Part shown: positions 1-5,287 of the stretch, one piece after another
How the letters are laid out: the number at the start of each line of letters is the position of its first letter
Numbering within the stretch: the stretch's first letter is position 1
Notes under the pieces: generated by a model
Told to the model about the DNA's origin: nothing
Databases searched by the model: none
The model's input: the letters and a program-made list of their open reading frames with translations, nothing else
Assembly (NCBI GenBank): GCA_021158735.1
Contig: JAGGUC010000122.1
Coordinates: 1-8,227 of the forward strand
Direction of reading: 5' to 3'
Length of the DNA stretch: 8,227 bases
Origin: Desulfurococcales archaeon
GTDB taxonomy: Archaea > Thermoproteota > Thermoprotei_A > Sulfolobales > NBVN01
Position numbers and translations under genes: made by a program

Positions 1-719
1 GTTAAGGCCTTCTTAAGTACTTCACCACCGACGGCAGGCACTAGGAGGGACTTCTTAACAGAGACCGTAAAGCACTTCAACTCACTGCTACTAATAGTTA
101 CCTCACTGAGGTTGAAGGCCTCGGACAACAATTTATTAACTTCATTAACTACTTCAGGAGCCCTACTGCCTGCCTGTACACTCAGCTCAAGCCCCTCCTT
201 AGTAGGGGTTAAGTAGATCTTGACTGTCGAGTTCTCAACGACCTTCTCTAAGTACCCTCTGACCGCGTCATCAGCTTCTACCAAGTACGTGCACCACCCC
301 AGCTCCTCACACGTCTTCCTTAGATCACTTATACTGTGGTTCAAAGTGTTTACAACCAGGTCTATGCCGCACTTAATCACGGTCTCATTAACTTGAGCGA
401 GGGGTGACTCAACACGTACTGCCAGGTACTCAGGCCCTGAAGGGTCGGTCGTGAGCCTCTGCAGGGAAAGAACAACAACTATGCCCTCATGTATGTGGGA
501 CCTATATATGAGTAGCCTCCCAGGCTCCACCTCCACCACATTCCTCAATTCACGAAGCTTACTTAAGTCGGAGGTAATGTCTGGCTTATTGAGGACAACC
601 TCTATTGAGGCCCTGTCCGTAGGATCGAAGCAAGTGTGAGTAACTGCCATGGAGAACATTGTGCTGACTGTAATGAGAACCATCAGCACGGCCCCTACAG
701 AATCCATTGACTTCAGCAC
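1..719 (-). CDS. Exported protein of unknown function, 3' end outside window
   Basis: The reverse strand is open for 239 codons from a GTG at 719-717 and runs off the left edge, so the C-terminus is missing. I chose GTG rather than the ATG at 707-705 for two reasons. A GGTG motif (727-730) lies seven bases upstream of it, and this start adds a lysine before the hydrophobic stretch. Residues 8-25 (VGAVLMVLITVSTMFSMA) look like a signal peptide or N-terminal anchor, so the rest should lie outside the membrane. The predicted mature part has cysteines at 30, 117, 137, 143 and 216. C137 and C143 are close together and could form a disulfide, which would suit an extracytoplasmic protein of a hyperthermophile. 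Two segments, around 38-90 and 165-220, alternate beta-like and helical stretches. I recognise no family. The coding call is firm (long frame, ribosome binding site, sensible signal peptide); the function is unknown. Confidence 0.75.
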   Translation of the reverse strand, partial: MLKSMDSVGAVLMVLITVSTMFSMAVTHTCFDPTDRASIEVVLNKPDITSDLSKLRELRNVVEVEPGRLLIYRSHIHEGIVVVLSLQRLTTDPSGPEYLAVRVESPLAQVNETVIKCGIDLVVNTLNHSISDLRKTCEELGWCTYLVEADDAVRGYLEKVVENSTVKIYLTPTKEGLELSVQAGSRAPEVVNEVNKLLSEAFNLSEVTISSSELKCFTVSVKKSLLVPAVGGEVLKKAL

Positions 720-726
720 CCGATAA

Positions 727-730
727 CACC
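727..730 (-). promoter_or_regulatory. Ribosome binding site deciding a GTG start
   Basis: The reverse strand reads GGTG here, seven bases before GTG 719-717. It supports the GTG start of the exported-protein gene over the ATG four codons further in. Confidence 0.45.
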
Positions 731-757
731 GAATTCGATCTTGGTATAGCAGTAGTT

Positions 758-768
758 AAATCTAAACT
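758..768 (-). promoter_or_regulatory. Candidate TATA box of the exported-protein gene
   Basis: The reverse strand reads AAGTTTAGATTTAAC around this position. Its centre is about 45 bases upstream of the GTG at 719, which would place transcription start near 738 and leave a short leader holding the GGTG motif. This is based on spacing and AT content only. Confidence 0.3.
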
Positions 769-920
769 TTAGAACAGATTTACTGAAAATTAAACAGTGG
801 TTTATGGACTCACTTTATTTAAGTTTATAAATCACTCCTTATAACACGTTCACTAACTCGAAAACCGTTATTTACTCCCTGAACTAGCGTACAAACCTCA
901 CCCAATTCAATATCCCCCAC

Positions 921-947
921 CTCATGAGCTGGTCATCAAGTCATGAC
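921..947. promoter_or_regulatory. Two 8-bp CATG-core palindromes upstream of the CDF-like gene
   Basis: CTCATGAG (921-928) and GTCATGAC (940-947) are each perfect 8-bp palindromes with centres 19 bp apart. The second abuts an AT-rich TATA-like stretch (CTAATTAA, 947-954) just before the CDF-like gene at 972. Paired palindromes at a promoter could be an operator, but both are short and share only the CATG core. The rest of the gap (720-971) is AT-rich, has a further TATA-like stretch near 826-834, and shows no convincing gene. Confidence 0.25.
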
Positions 948-971
948 TAATTAACCGGACAGTGTGGGAGA

Positions 972-1653
972 ATGCGTAAGATGGCGGTGAGGAAGATAGT
1001 GAGGATGCGTAGAACAGCATTAGTACTTAAGAAAATAATGTTAGCTGACCTCATATTTGCTGTAGTAGGGCTTGCACTATATATGACCGTGCTCCCATAT
1101 GATGTAGTCGTTATTGATGCCTTCCTCTGGGTGCTGGAGGCACTGATGTCCACTGGTGTTGTAGCCACCTTAAACGTAATTACGTCAAGAACCCTGTATG
1201 GAGCTAGATACGAGGTACTCCGCGATGAGTCAGTAGCTTCCCTCCTGATTGCTCTAGCAACCATGGTGATGTCAGCTCACCTGCTTGCTGATGAAGTTAG
1301 TAAAGTGCTCAGCAATTACACCCCCCAGAGCATCGCACCCACTAAGTACAGTATACATATTCGCGGGTGCCGCAGCATCTCTTCTTATCTGGCACCGCAT
1401 GAAGCTACTAAATGGGAGTACTATCAGGTTACTCATTGCTAAGACATTAATTAAAAAGCAATTGCTTAATGCTATTGTCGATATCGTACTAGGGGTTTCA
1501 GTACTCGTAGCTAATGCTGCTGGCACAACGTTAATAGAGACCATAGGGGTGACGTTCATTACGGCGTACGTACTCATAGGGTACTTCGAAATAGTCAAGG
1601 AAGACATTATGAGATTAATAGGCACCCACGAACCCTCAGGCATCAAGGAGTAA
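972..1653 (+). pseudogene. CDF (cation diffusion facilitator)-like six-helix membrane domain, frameshifted
   Basis: Two frames join into one membrane protein. The first runs from ATG 972 (981 or 1005 are alternative starts), stays convincing to about codon ACC 1320-1322, and ends at TAA 1440-1442. It carries TM1 (LADLIFAVVGLALYMTVL), TM2 (VVVIDAFLWVLEALMSTGVV) and TM3 (SVASLLIALATMVMSAHLLA), with the loop YGARYEVLRDESVASL resembling the YGxxRxExLxAL loop of CDF transporters. The second frame, shifted +1 from the C6 run at 1321-1326, carries TM4 (VYIFAGAAASLLIWHRM), TM5 (LLNAIVDIVLGVSVLVAN) and TM6 (TIGVTFITAYVLIGYFEIV) and stops at 1651-1653. That is the six-helix CDF layout, with the cytosolic domain following in a third frame at 1655. 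Aligned by eye, the TM2 and TM5 metal ligands (H/DxxxD in typical members) are L/E and I/L, so transport of divalent metal is doubtful even if the frame is restored. It could be a decaying gene, a sequencing error, or a +1 recoded gene; I cannot separate these. Confidence 0.6.
1321..1326 (+). other. C6 run at the point of the +1 frame change
   Basis: Six cytosines sit where the CDF-like reading frame moves +1. In the upstream frame the codons are ACC CCC CAG. If the proline tRNA on CCC 1323-1325 slid forward one base it would still pair with CCC 1324-1326 and continue as AGA GCA TCG in the downstream frame. One C too many in the sequence would look identical. Confidence 0.45.
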
Positions 1654-1654
1654 A

Positions 1655-1918
1655 TTGAGGATTAAGAAAATTATTCTGACTGCGTTAGGAAGTTTCTATG
1701 AAGCTGAGATCTGGGTTGAGGCCCCAGCAGAGACCTCACTAATTAATGCTAATGAGGCGGCAATCAGGGCCGCCAGGTCGGTAGTCAGTAATGTACCTGA
1801 AGTGATCAGAGCTCTAATAATAGTAGTTCCGTCATGGAGTGAGAAAACAGAATATAGTGCAGGGAGAGTAAAGGTTAGGGCTACCATAGGTAAGTCATGG
1901 AGAGGTAGTATTGATTAA
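1655..1918 (+). CDS. CDF-type cytosolic C-terminal domain, separate frame
   Basis: This 87-residue frame begins at TTG 1655, one base after the TAA that ends the membrane domain, with AAGGAG at 1645-1650 four bases before it. The fold pattern is beta (KKIILTALGSF, YEAEIWVEAP), a helix (INANEAAIRAARSVVSNV), then beta (EVIRALIIVVPS). This is the order of the ferredoxin-like cytosolic domain at the end of CDF transporters, which normally dimerises and often binds extra metal. The histidine common in its S-x-x-x-A-H motif is replaced (INANEA). It is probably the broken-off end of the preceding gene. Skipping T1651 would fuse the two as ...GIKE-KLRIKK, similar to the usual junction. Separate, translationally coupled production is the alternative, since the ribosome-binding motif is good although its spacing is short. 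Confidence 0.55.
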   Translation: MRIKKIILTALGSFYEAEIWVEAPAETSLINANEAAIRAARSVVSNVPEVIRALIIVVPSWSEKTEYSAGRVKVRATIGKSWRGSID

Positions 1919-1956
1919 GTTTAGTAATATTCAGTTAATATAGTTATTAACTAGTT

Positions 1957-1968
1957 AAGTATTTTAAT
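1957..1968 (+). promoter_or_regulatory. Candidate TATA box of the microprotein operon
   Basis: AAGTATTTTAAT lies about 80 bases before ATG 2041 in an AT-rich gap. Transcription would start near 1988 and yield a leader of about 50 bases that includes the hairpin at 2006-2024. Spacing and composition are the only support. Confidence 0.25.
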
Positions 1969-2005
1969 TCGGTTTCAAAGACCCATTAGGCAATAGTCTA
2001 ATAGG

Positions 2006-2024
2006 AAGTTAGGATTTCTAACTT
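2006..2024 (+). promoter_or_regulatory. Leader hairpin followed by T-run, just before the ribosome binding site
   Basis: AAGTTAG and CTAACTT form a perfect 7-bp stem around the loop GATTT. The right arm runs into a T5 tract (2023-2027), and GGAGG (2028-2032) follows at once. It could terminate readthrough from upstream, act as a leader attenuator, or hide the ribosome binding site. The stem is AT-rich and may be weak at high temperature. Confidence 0.35.
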
Positions 2025-2027
2025 TTT

Positions 2028-2032
2028 GGAGG
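2028..2032 (+). promoter_or_regulatory. Ribosome binding site of the 42-residue gene
   Basis: GGAGG stands eight bases before ATG 2041. It is the main reason to treat this short frame as a gene. Confidence 0.55.
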
Positions 2033-2040
2033 TTAACTAG

Positions 2041-2169
2041 ATGGAGGAGGGTAGGCCGTGCATACAAATCACCTTAGTTAATGCACTTAGCTTTACACCA
2101 CCGACATTCCTCCTGCTCTGCTATGATATAGCTAGGCAGGAATACTCACTCAAGCTGAAGGAGGGGTGA
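2041..2169 (+). CDS. Microprotein of 42 residues, unknown function
   Basis: ATG 2041 opens a 42-codon frame with a full GGAGG eight bases upstream and a stop (TGA 2167-2169) lying inside the purine-rich ribosome-binding region of the next gene. Translation of the two is therefore probably coupled. The product has a charged start (MEEGR), a mostly uncharged middle (residues 8-30, with two prolines and cysteines at 7 and 27), and a basic tail (SLKLKEG). The middle is borderline for a membrane segment because NALSFTPPTF is not strongly hydrophobic. I recognise no family. Two things support it being real: the ribosome binding site and the tight spacing to the downstream gene. With only 42 codons, chance cannot be excluded. 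Confidence 0.5.
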   Translation: MEEGRPCIQITLVNALSFTPPTFLLLCYDIARQEYSLKLKEG

Positions 2170-2172
2170 GGG

Positions 2173-2535
2173 ATGACTCCCCAGGGACGTGCCTCAGGAT
2201 CTGGCGAGGCAGACCCAGCGAGGGTGTTGGGCGAGTCAATAGTCTCGGGTCTGAGGAACTACTTCCCAGGACTAAACATTTTCTTGGAGTCACTCTGTGA
2301 GGTGAAGTACGGTTGTTCCCTGAGGGATCTCATAACTCGGGATATAGTAGAGTTCTGTAAGTTACTTGATGAGCACTTCTCGAGTCGCGAGACGACGTAC
2401 AGGATACTTAGGTTCATTCTGAAGCCCGTGCTTCAGGGATGTGGTGAGGAAGTACTGGATGAGTTATTTCGAGGGAATCCCGACCCACTATTCAGTCAGG
2501 TCACCATGGTCTTGAGGAGGAGGGGGACGATTTAA
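2173..2535 (+). CDS. Small cytosolic protein of 120 residues, possibly NitrOD5-like
   Basis: ATG 2173 follows the microprotein stop by three bases. GGAGG (2160-2164) lies eight bases before it, so the pair forms one operon. After a Gly/Ser-rich start, the protein is predicted mostly helical: GESIVSGLRNYF (residues 21-32), an EVKYGCSLRDLITRDIVEF segment (43-61), then CKLLDEHF, TTYRILRFILKPVLQ and EEVLDELF. The pattern GESxVSxL ... VKYGxSLRDL ... EFxxxLxxxF ... ILRFIL resembles my memory of the small archaeal NitrOD5/DUF3227 helical domain found in crenarchaeal proteins. That is a resemblance by eye only. Cysteines are at 42, 48, 62 and 90. There is no signal peptide or membrane segment. The gene ends 29 bases from the convergent M42 peptidase. 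Confidence 0.65.
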   Translation: MTPQGRASGSGEADPARVLGESIVSGLRNYFPGLNIFLESLCEVKYGCSLRDLITRDIVEFCKLLDEHFSSRETTYRILRFILKPVLQGCGEEVLDELFRGNPDPLFSQVTMVLRRRGTI

Positions 2536-2564
2536 AAAGTATCAGAATCTACGAAGGTGTTTAC

Positions 2565-3668
2565 CTACTTAACCTTCAGCCCCTTCACCCTACCTATCCA
2601 ATCAGTAGTTGCCCTAACCAGGAACGCATTAACTAGCTTCACAGCATTAACTGAGTCCTCGAGTGAGAGCACCTCGACGGGTGAGTGGATGTATCTGGTA
2701 GGTATTGAGACTGTGCCTGCTGGCACACCCTCCTTATTAAGGGCTATTATCGTTGCGTCGGTTGTTCCGCTAGGAAGTATCTCCAGCTGATAAGGTATCT
2801 CTTCTTCCTCCGCAGCCCTGACTAAGAGCTTCTTAACTTCAGGGTGTGTGATCAGTCCTGACCCACCTCTCCCATCCATTACCTTAATCGCAGGTCCTTT
2901 ACCCACCTCAGTCACCCTCTCAGCTTCGCTAGTGCCCGGCACGTCAGCTGCTACGGTAACGTCGAGAGCGAGCGCTACATCCGGTGCCACCGAGTATGCT
3001 GCTGTCCTAGCACCCTTAAGCCCTACCTCCTCCTGCACGGTAGCTACCGCGTACAGTGTCGGCTCAAACCCTTCAGCTTCCCTGAAAGCATGTATCATTA
3101 CGGCGAGCCCTACTCTGTCATCGAATGCCTTACCAGTAACCAGGTCTGGATTACCTAATTTCTCAGCAGTTCTGTCCGGAACTATGAGGGAGCCCACAGT
3201 AATACCGAGCTTCTCGGCTTCTTCCCTATTCTTAGCCCCTACATCAACGAACATGTCCTTGATCTCGGGAACCTGCTTAGCTTCATCAGGCTTCATTACG
3301 TGTGGTGGCTTGATCCCTACGACACCCTTCAGCTTCCTTCCGTCATCAGTAATGACAGTAACCCTCTGACCTGGGAGAACCACATTATTCCAGCCCCCAA
3401 GAGGCTGGAATCTGAGGTGCCCACTCTTCTCTATATACGAGACCATGAGGGCGATCTCATCCATGTGTGCGGCGATCATGACCTTTCCAGAACCTCTGAA
3501 ACCTTTCTTTATAGCTATTACATTACCTAATGTATCAGTACGTAGTTCGTCAGCGTAATTCCTGAGTAACTCAATAACTAGTTCCCTGACCTCACCCTCA
3601 TAACCTGGAGCACCGAAAGCTTCTGAAAGCTTCTTAAGCGTATTAAAGAATTCGTCCTTTGCTACTAT
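2565..3668 (-). CDS. M42-family (TET-type) metallo-aminopeptidase, apparent ATA start
   Basis: This is a cytosolic dinuclear-metal aminopeptidase that removes N-terminal residues from short peptides, probably as a large self-compartmentalised TET complex downstream of the proteasome. From ATA at 3668-3666 it is 367 residues, normal for the family. Metal and catalytic motifs are in order: AAHMDE (H68, D70), GKAFDDRVG (D183/D184), QEEVGLKGA (E213/E214), ALDVT (D236) and TRYIHSP (H328). The first ATG in frame is codon 64, inside the conserved core beside HMDE, so it cannot be the true start. The expected N-terminal helix (EFFNTLKKLSEAFGAPGYEGEVREL) is encoded upstream, but no ATG, GTG or TTG precedes it. 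ATA 3666-3668 begins MVAKDEFF if read as Met and has GGTGA six bases upstream. With this start the first histidine is residue 68, the position I recall for a Pyrococcus TET. CTG three codons beyond GAC is a weaker alternative. Family call is very firm; the start is inferred. Confidence 0.95.
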   Translation of the reverse strand: MVAKDEFFNTLKKLSEAFGAPGYEGEVRELVIELLRNYADELRTDTLGNVIAIKKGFRGSGKVMIAAHMDEIALMVSYIEKSGHLRFQPLGGWNNVVLPGQRVTVITDDGRKLKGVVGIKPPHVMKPDEAKQVPEIKDMFVDVGAKNREEAEKLGITVGSLIVPDRTAEKLGNPDLVTGKAFDDRVGLAVMIHAFREAEGFEPTLYAVATVQEEVGLKGARTAAYSVAPDVALALDVTVAADVPGTSEAERVTEVGKGPAIKVMDGRGGSGLITHPEVKKLLVRAAEEEEIPYQLEILPSGTTDATIIALNKEGVPAGTVSIPTRYIHSPVEVLSLEDSVNAVKLVNAFLVRATTDWIGRVKGLKVK

Positions 3669-3674
3669 TTTAGG

Positions 3675-3679
3675 TCACC
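3675..3679 (-). promoter_or_regulatory. Ribosome binding site pointing to an ATA start
   Basis: The reverse strand reads GGTGA, complementary to the usual archaeal 16S 3' end, six bases before ATA 3668-3666. This spacing is what makes ATA the best candidate initiator of the M42 gene. Confidence 0.5.
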
Positions 3680-3700
3680 CAGTACACTAATGTAGTGAAT

Positions 3701-3716
3701 TAGAATAAAATACTTT
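3701..3716 (-). promoter_or_regulatory. Candidate TATA box of the M42 peptidase
   Basis: The reverse strand reads AAAGTATTTTATTCTA, centred about 40 bases upstream of the ATA codon. Transcription would start near 3683, just ahead of the GGTGA motif. That agrees with initiation at 3668 rather than at the internal ATG 3479. Confidence 0.35.
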
Positions 3717-3855
3717 ATTACTAGTACTTGAGTAAATTAAACAATTTATATTGCTTATACTTGCTTGCCCCACACACTAGCCAGGCAGTTAAGGAATTAA
3801 CTAAAGTAGTGAACACTCAACACCCTAACACATATTGATGTTGATTAAGAAAAGT

Positions 3856-3866
3856 GCTTTATTTTA
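3856..3866 (+). promoter_or_regulatory. Candidate TATA box of the DIP synthesis genes
   Basis: CTTTATTTTAG preceded by purine-rich GAAAAG (a BRE-like context) is centred about 33 bases before ATA 3894. The predicted transcription start, near 3887, would give a very short or no leader for the cytidylyltransferase mRNA. Confidence 0.35.
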
Positions 3867-3893
3867 GTCATTCTAGAATATGAGGGGGTTGGT

Positions 3894-4649
3894 ATAGAGG
3901 CGGTTGTACTTGCTGCTGGCTTAGGTACGAGGTTTGCCAAGGCCGTACCTAAGCTAAAGCTAGCTGCTGATGTGGGCGGCGTTCCTTTAATGCACTACCC
4001 GCTAACGAGCTTAACAGCTGCTGGTGTTGAGCGGGTCGTAGTTGTTGCTAATGTAAGGACATCAAGCATTATTAAGGAGGTGGTTGAGTCCGCACCTCAA
4101 ATAATTACTGATAATGTTGATGTGGAGTTCATTATTAATAAGGCCCCGGAGAGAGGTAATGGTTACAGCCTGCTTCTAGCTATACCGAGTATTAATGAGT
4201 CACGCTTTATTGTCTCGATGGCTGACCATATCTACCCGCCGAGACTGGTCAAGCTGATCTATAGTGCATCAGGCAGTGTATTAGGGGGTGACTCAAGCCC
4301 TAAGTATATTGATGTGAGGGAGTCAACTAAAATCCATGTCGAGGACGGGAGAGTTTCTAGGATCGGTAAGGACGTAAGGTACTTCGAGTACGTTGATGTA
4401 GGTGTCCACGTCCTTGAGAGAGACCTTAACTACAGGAAATGCTCTGTTGAGGACATCATTGAGCTCTCTTCACTGCTCGAGTGTTTAGCTAGGGACTCAA
4501 TAATTAGGGTTGCCGACGTGGCTGGGACTCCCTGGACGGAGGTAGATACTTATGAGGACTACCTAGAAGTTACTTCAGGGTCGCGGAGACCAGTCGTTGA
4601 GGAGGTGCTTAGTGAGTGGAGGGATTTAGGGATTTCCGTGAGAAAATAA
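3894..4649 (+). CDS. CTP:inositol-1-phosphate cytidylyltransferase, apparent ATA start
   Basis: This enzyme activates inositol-1-phosphate with CTP to CDP-inositol, the first dedicated step of di-myo-inositol phosphate synthesis. Read from ATA 3894 it is 251 residues and begins MEAVVLAAGLGTRFAKAVPK, the signature loop of sugar-phosphate nucleotidyltransferases (LAAGLGTR 6-13, lysine 20). Later motifs match the cytidylyltransferase half of the fused archaeal enzyme: ERGNGYSL (86-93), SMADHIY (108-114, metal/nucleotide aspartate 111), KYIDVRESTKIHVEDGRV (137-154), YVDVGVHVL and WTEVDTYED (aspartate 218). The frame is open back to TAA 3843-3845, but GAA-AAG-TGC through GGT contains no ATG, GTG or TTG. 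GTG 3972 would remove the whole signature loop. ATA with GAGGGGG shortly upstream is the best start. Alternatively, one more G in the G5 run at 3884-3888 would put ATG 3880 in frame as MRGVGIEAVV. The gene overlaps the transferase gene by 34 bases. Confidence 0.92.
   Translation: MEAVVLAAGLGTRFAKAVPKLKLAADVGGVPLMHYPLTSLTAAGVERVVVVANVRTSSIIKEVVESAPQIITDNVDVEFIINKAPERGNGYSLLLAIPSINESRFIVSMADHIYPPRLVKLIYSASGSVLGGDSSPKYIDVRESTKIHVEDGRVSRIGKDVRYFEYVDVGVHVLERDLNYRKCSVEDIIELSSLLECLARDSIIRVADVAGTPWTEVDTYEDYLEVTSGSRRPVVEEVLSEWRDLGISVRK
4601..4607 (+). promoter_or_regulatory. Strong internal ribosome binding site for the transferase gene
   Basis: GGAGGTG inside the end of the cytidylyltransferase gene lies eight bases before GTG 4616. 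It decides that start, because the frame is closed by TGA 4613-4615 immediately upstream, and it implies independent or coupled translation of the second enzyme. Confidence 0.6.
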
Positions 4650-5287
4650 GGGGTAAGACCCTAGACGGCCCAGTATCTAAGTACATCAACAGGAAGGTCT
4701 CCACGAGGATCACCTACCTAATAGTTAAGTATGACATACCTCTAACACCTAACATGGTGTCCCTCATATCGTTCGGGATCGCTCTCGCCTGCCTCCCACT
4801 CTACGTGCTGGGACATTTGATCCTGGCTGGAATTCTGGCTCAGCTGTCATCAATTATTGACGGTGTTGACGGCGAGCTAGCCCGTGCGAAGGGGATGGCT
4901 TCCAAGCTCGGGGGCTTCATGGACACCATGCTCGACAGGTACGCAGACCTCGCAATACTCCTAGGGCTCTCTATACACACCCTAATGAATTACCCGAGCA
5001 CTGTCTGGGCAGTCATTTCAGTACTTGCAGTAGCTGGCGACATATTGGTAAGCTACCTCCACACCAGGGCACCCTATGACCTCGGGGTGCACCCAGTAGC
5101 TATAGGTAAAGCGGAGAACATCGCTTCAAGAGACGTGAGGTTATTCATAGTCTTCATTGGAAGCCTCTTAGGTCTCACAAACTATACCCTACTCGTCCTC
5201 GCAGTACTGACCCACACATATGTGGTCTTGAAGACTATTCGGGTAATTAATTACTGGCAGGCTAGCACCCAAGCTAGCTACACCTGA
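4616..5287 (+). CDS. CDP-inositol:inositol-1-phosphate transferase (DIP-phosphate synthase), CDP-alcohol phosphatidyltransferase family
   Basis: This integral membrane enzyme joins CDP-inositol with inositol-1-phosphate to form phospho-DIP, using the product of the gene it overlaps. The 223-residue protein has an amphipathic start (FREKIRGKTLDGPVSKYINRKVS), as in the fused archaeal enzymes, then about six membrane helices. The family motif is complete: D82 G V D85 G E L A89 R90, eight residues, G99, three residues, D103, three residues, D107. These aspartates bind the metal and CDP-alcohol. GTG 4616 is the start, with GGAGGTG upstream and an in-frame stop directly before it. In many archaea the two activities are one polypeptide; here they are separate frames sharing 34 bases. 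A different CDP-alcohol acceptor (for example archaetidylinositol phosphate synthesis) is possible from this domain alone, but the neighbour makes the DIP role most likely. The last 10 bases overlap the convergent ATPase gene. Confidence 0.9.
   Translation: MEGFRDFREKIRGKTLDGPVSKYINRKVSTRITYLIVKYDIPLTPNMVSLISFGIALACLPLYVLGHLILAGILAQLSSIIDGVDGELARAKGMASKLGGFMDTMLDRYADLAILLGLSIHTLMNYPSTVWAVISVLAVAGDILVSYLHTRAPYDLGVHPVAIGKAENIASRDVRLFIVFIGSLLGLTNYTLLVLAVLTHTYVVLKTIRVINYWQASTQASYT

Noticed and set aside
451..639. Plus-strand frame opposite the exported-protein gene
   Set aside because: The reverse strand has a longer frame with ribosome binding site and signal peptide; this one has neither.
1285..1311. 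TTG 1285 as an independent start for the second half of the CDF-like protein
   Set aside because: It lies opposite coding sequence of helix 3 in another frame and has no ribosome binding site; the second frame only looks protein-like from about 1320 onward.
947..1646. Minus-strand open frames opposite the CDF-like gene
   Set aside because: They mirror the membrane-protein coding sequence, are rich in Ser/Thr, and show no start signals or family features.
2848..3369. Plus-strand frame of 173 codons opposite the M42 peptidase
   Set aside because: The opposite strand encodes all M42 catalytic motifs; this frame is a Ser/Pro/Thr-rich antisense shadow.
3684..3726. Small inverted repeats CACTA-ATG-TAGTG and TACTAGTA between the peptidase and cytidylyltransferase genes
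   Set aside because: Short and AT-rich; expected by chance in such a spacer and not placed convincingly against either promoter.
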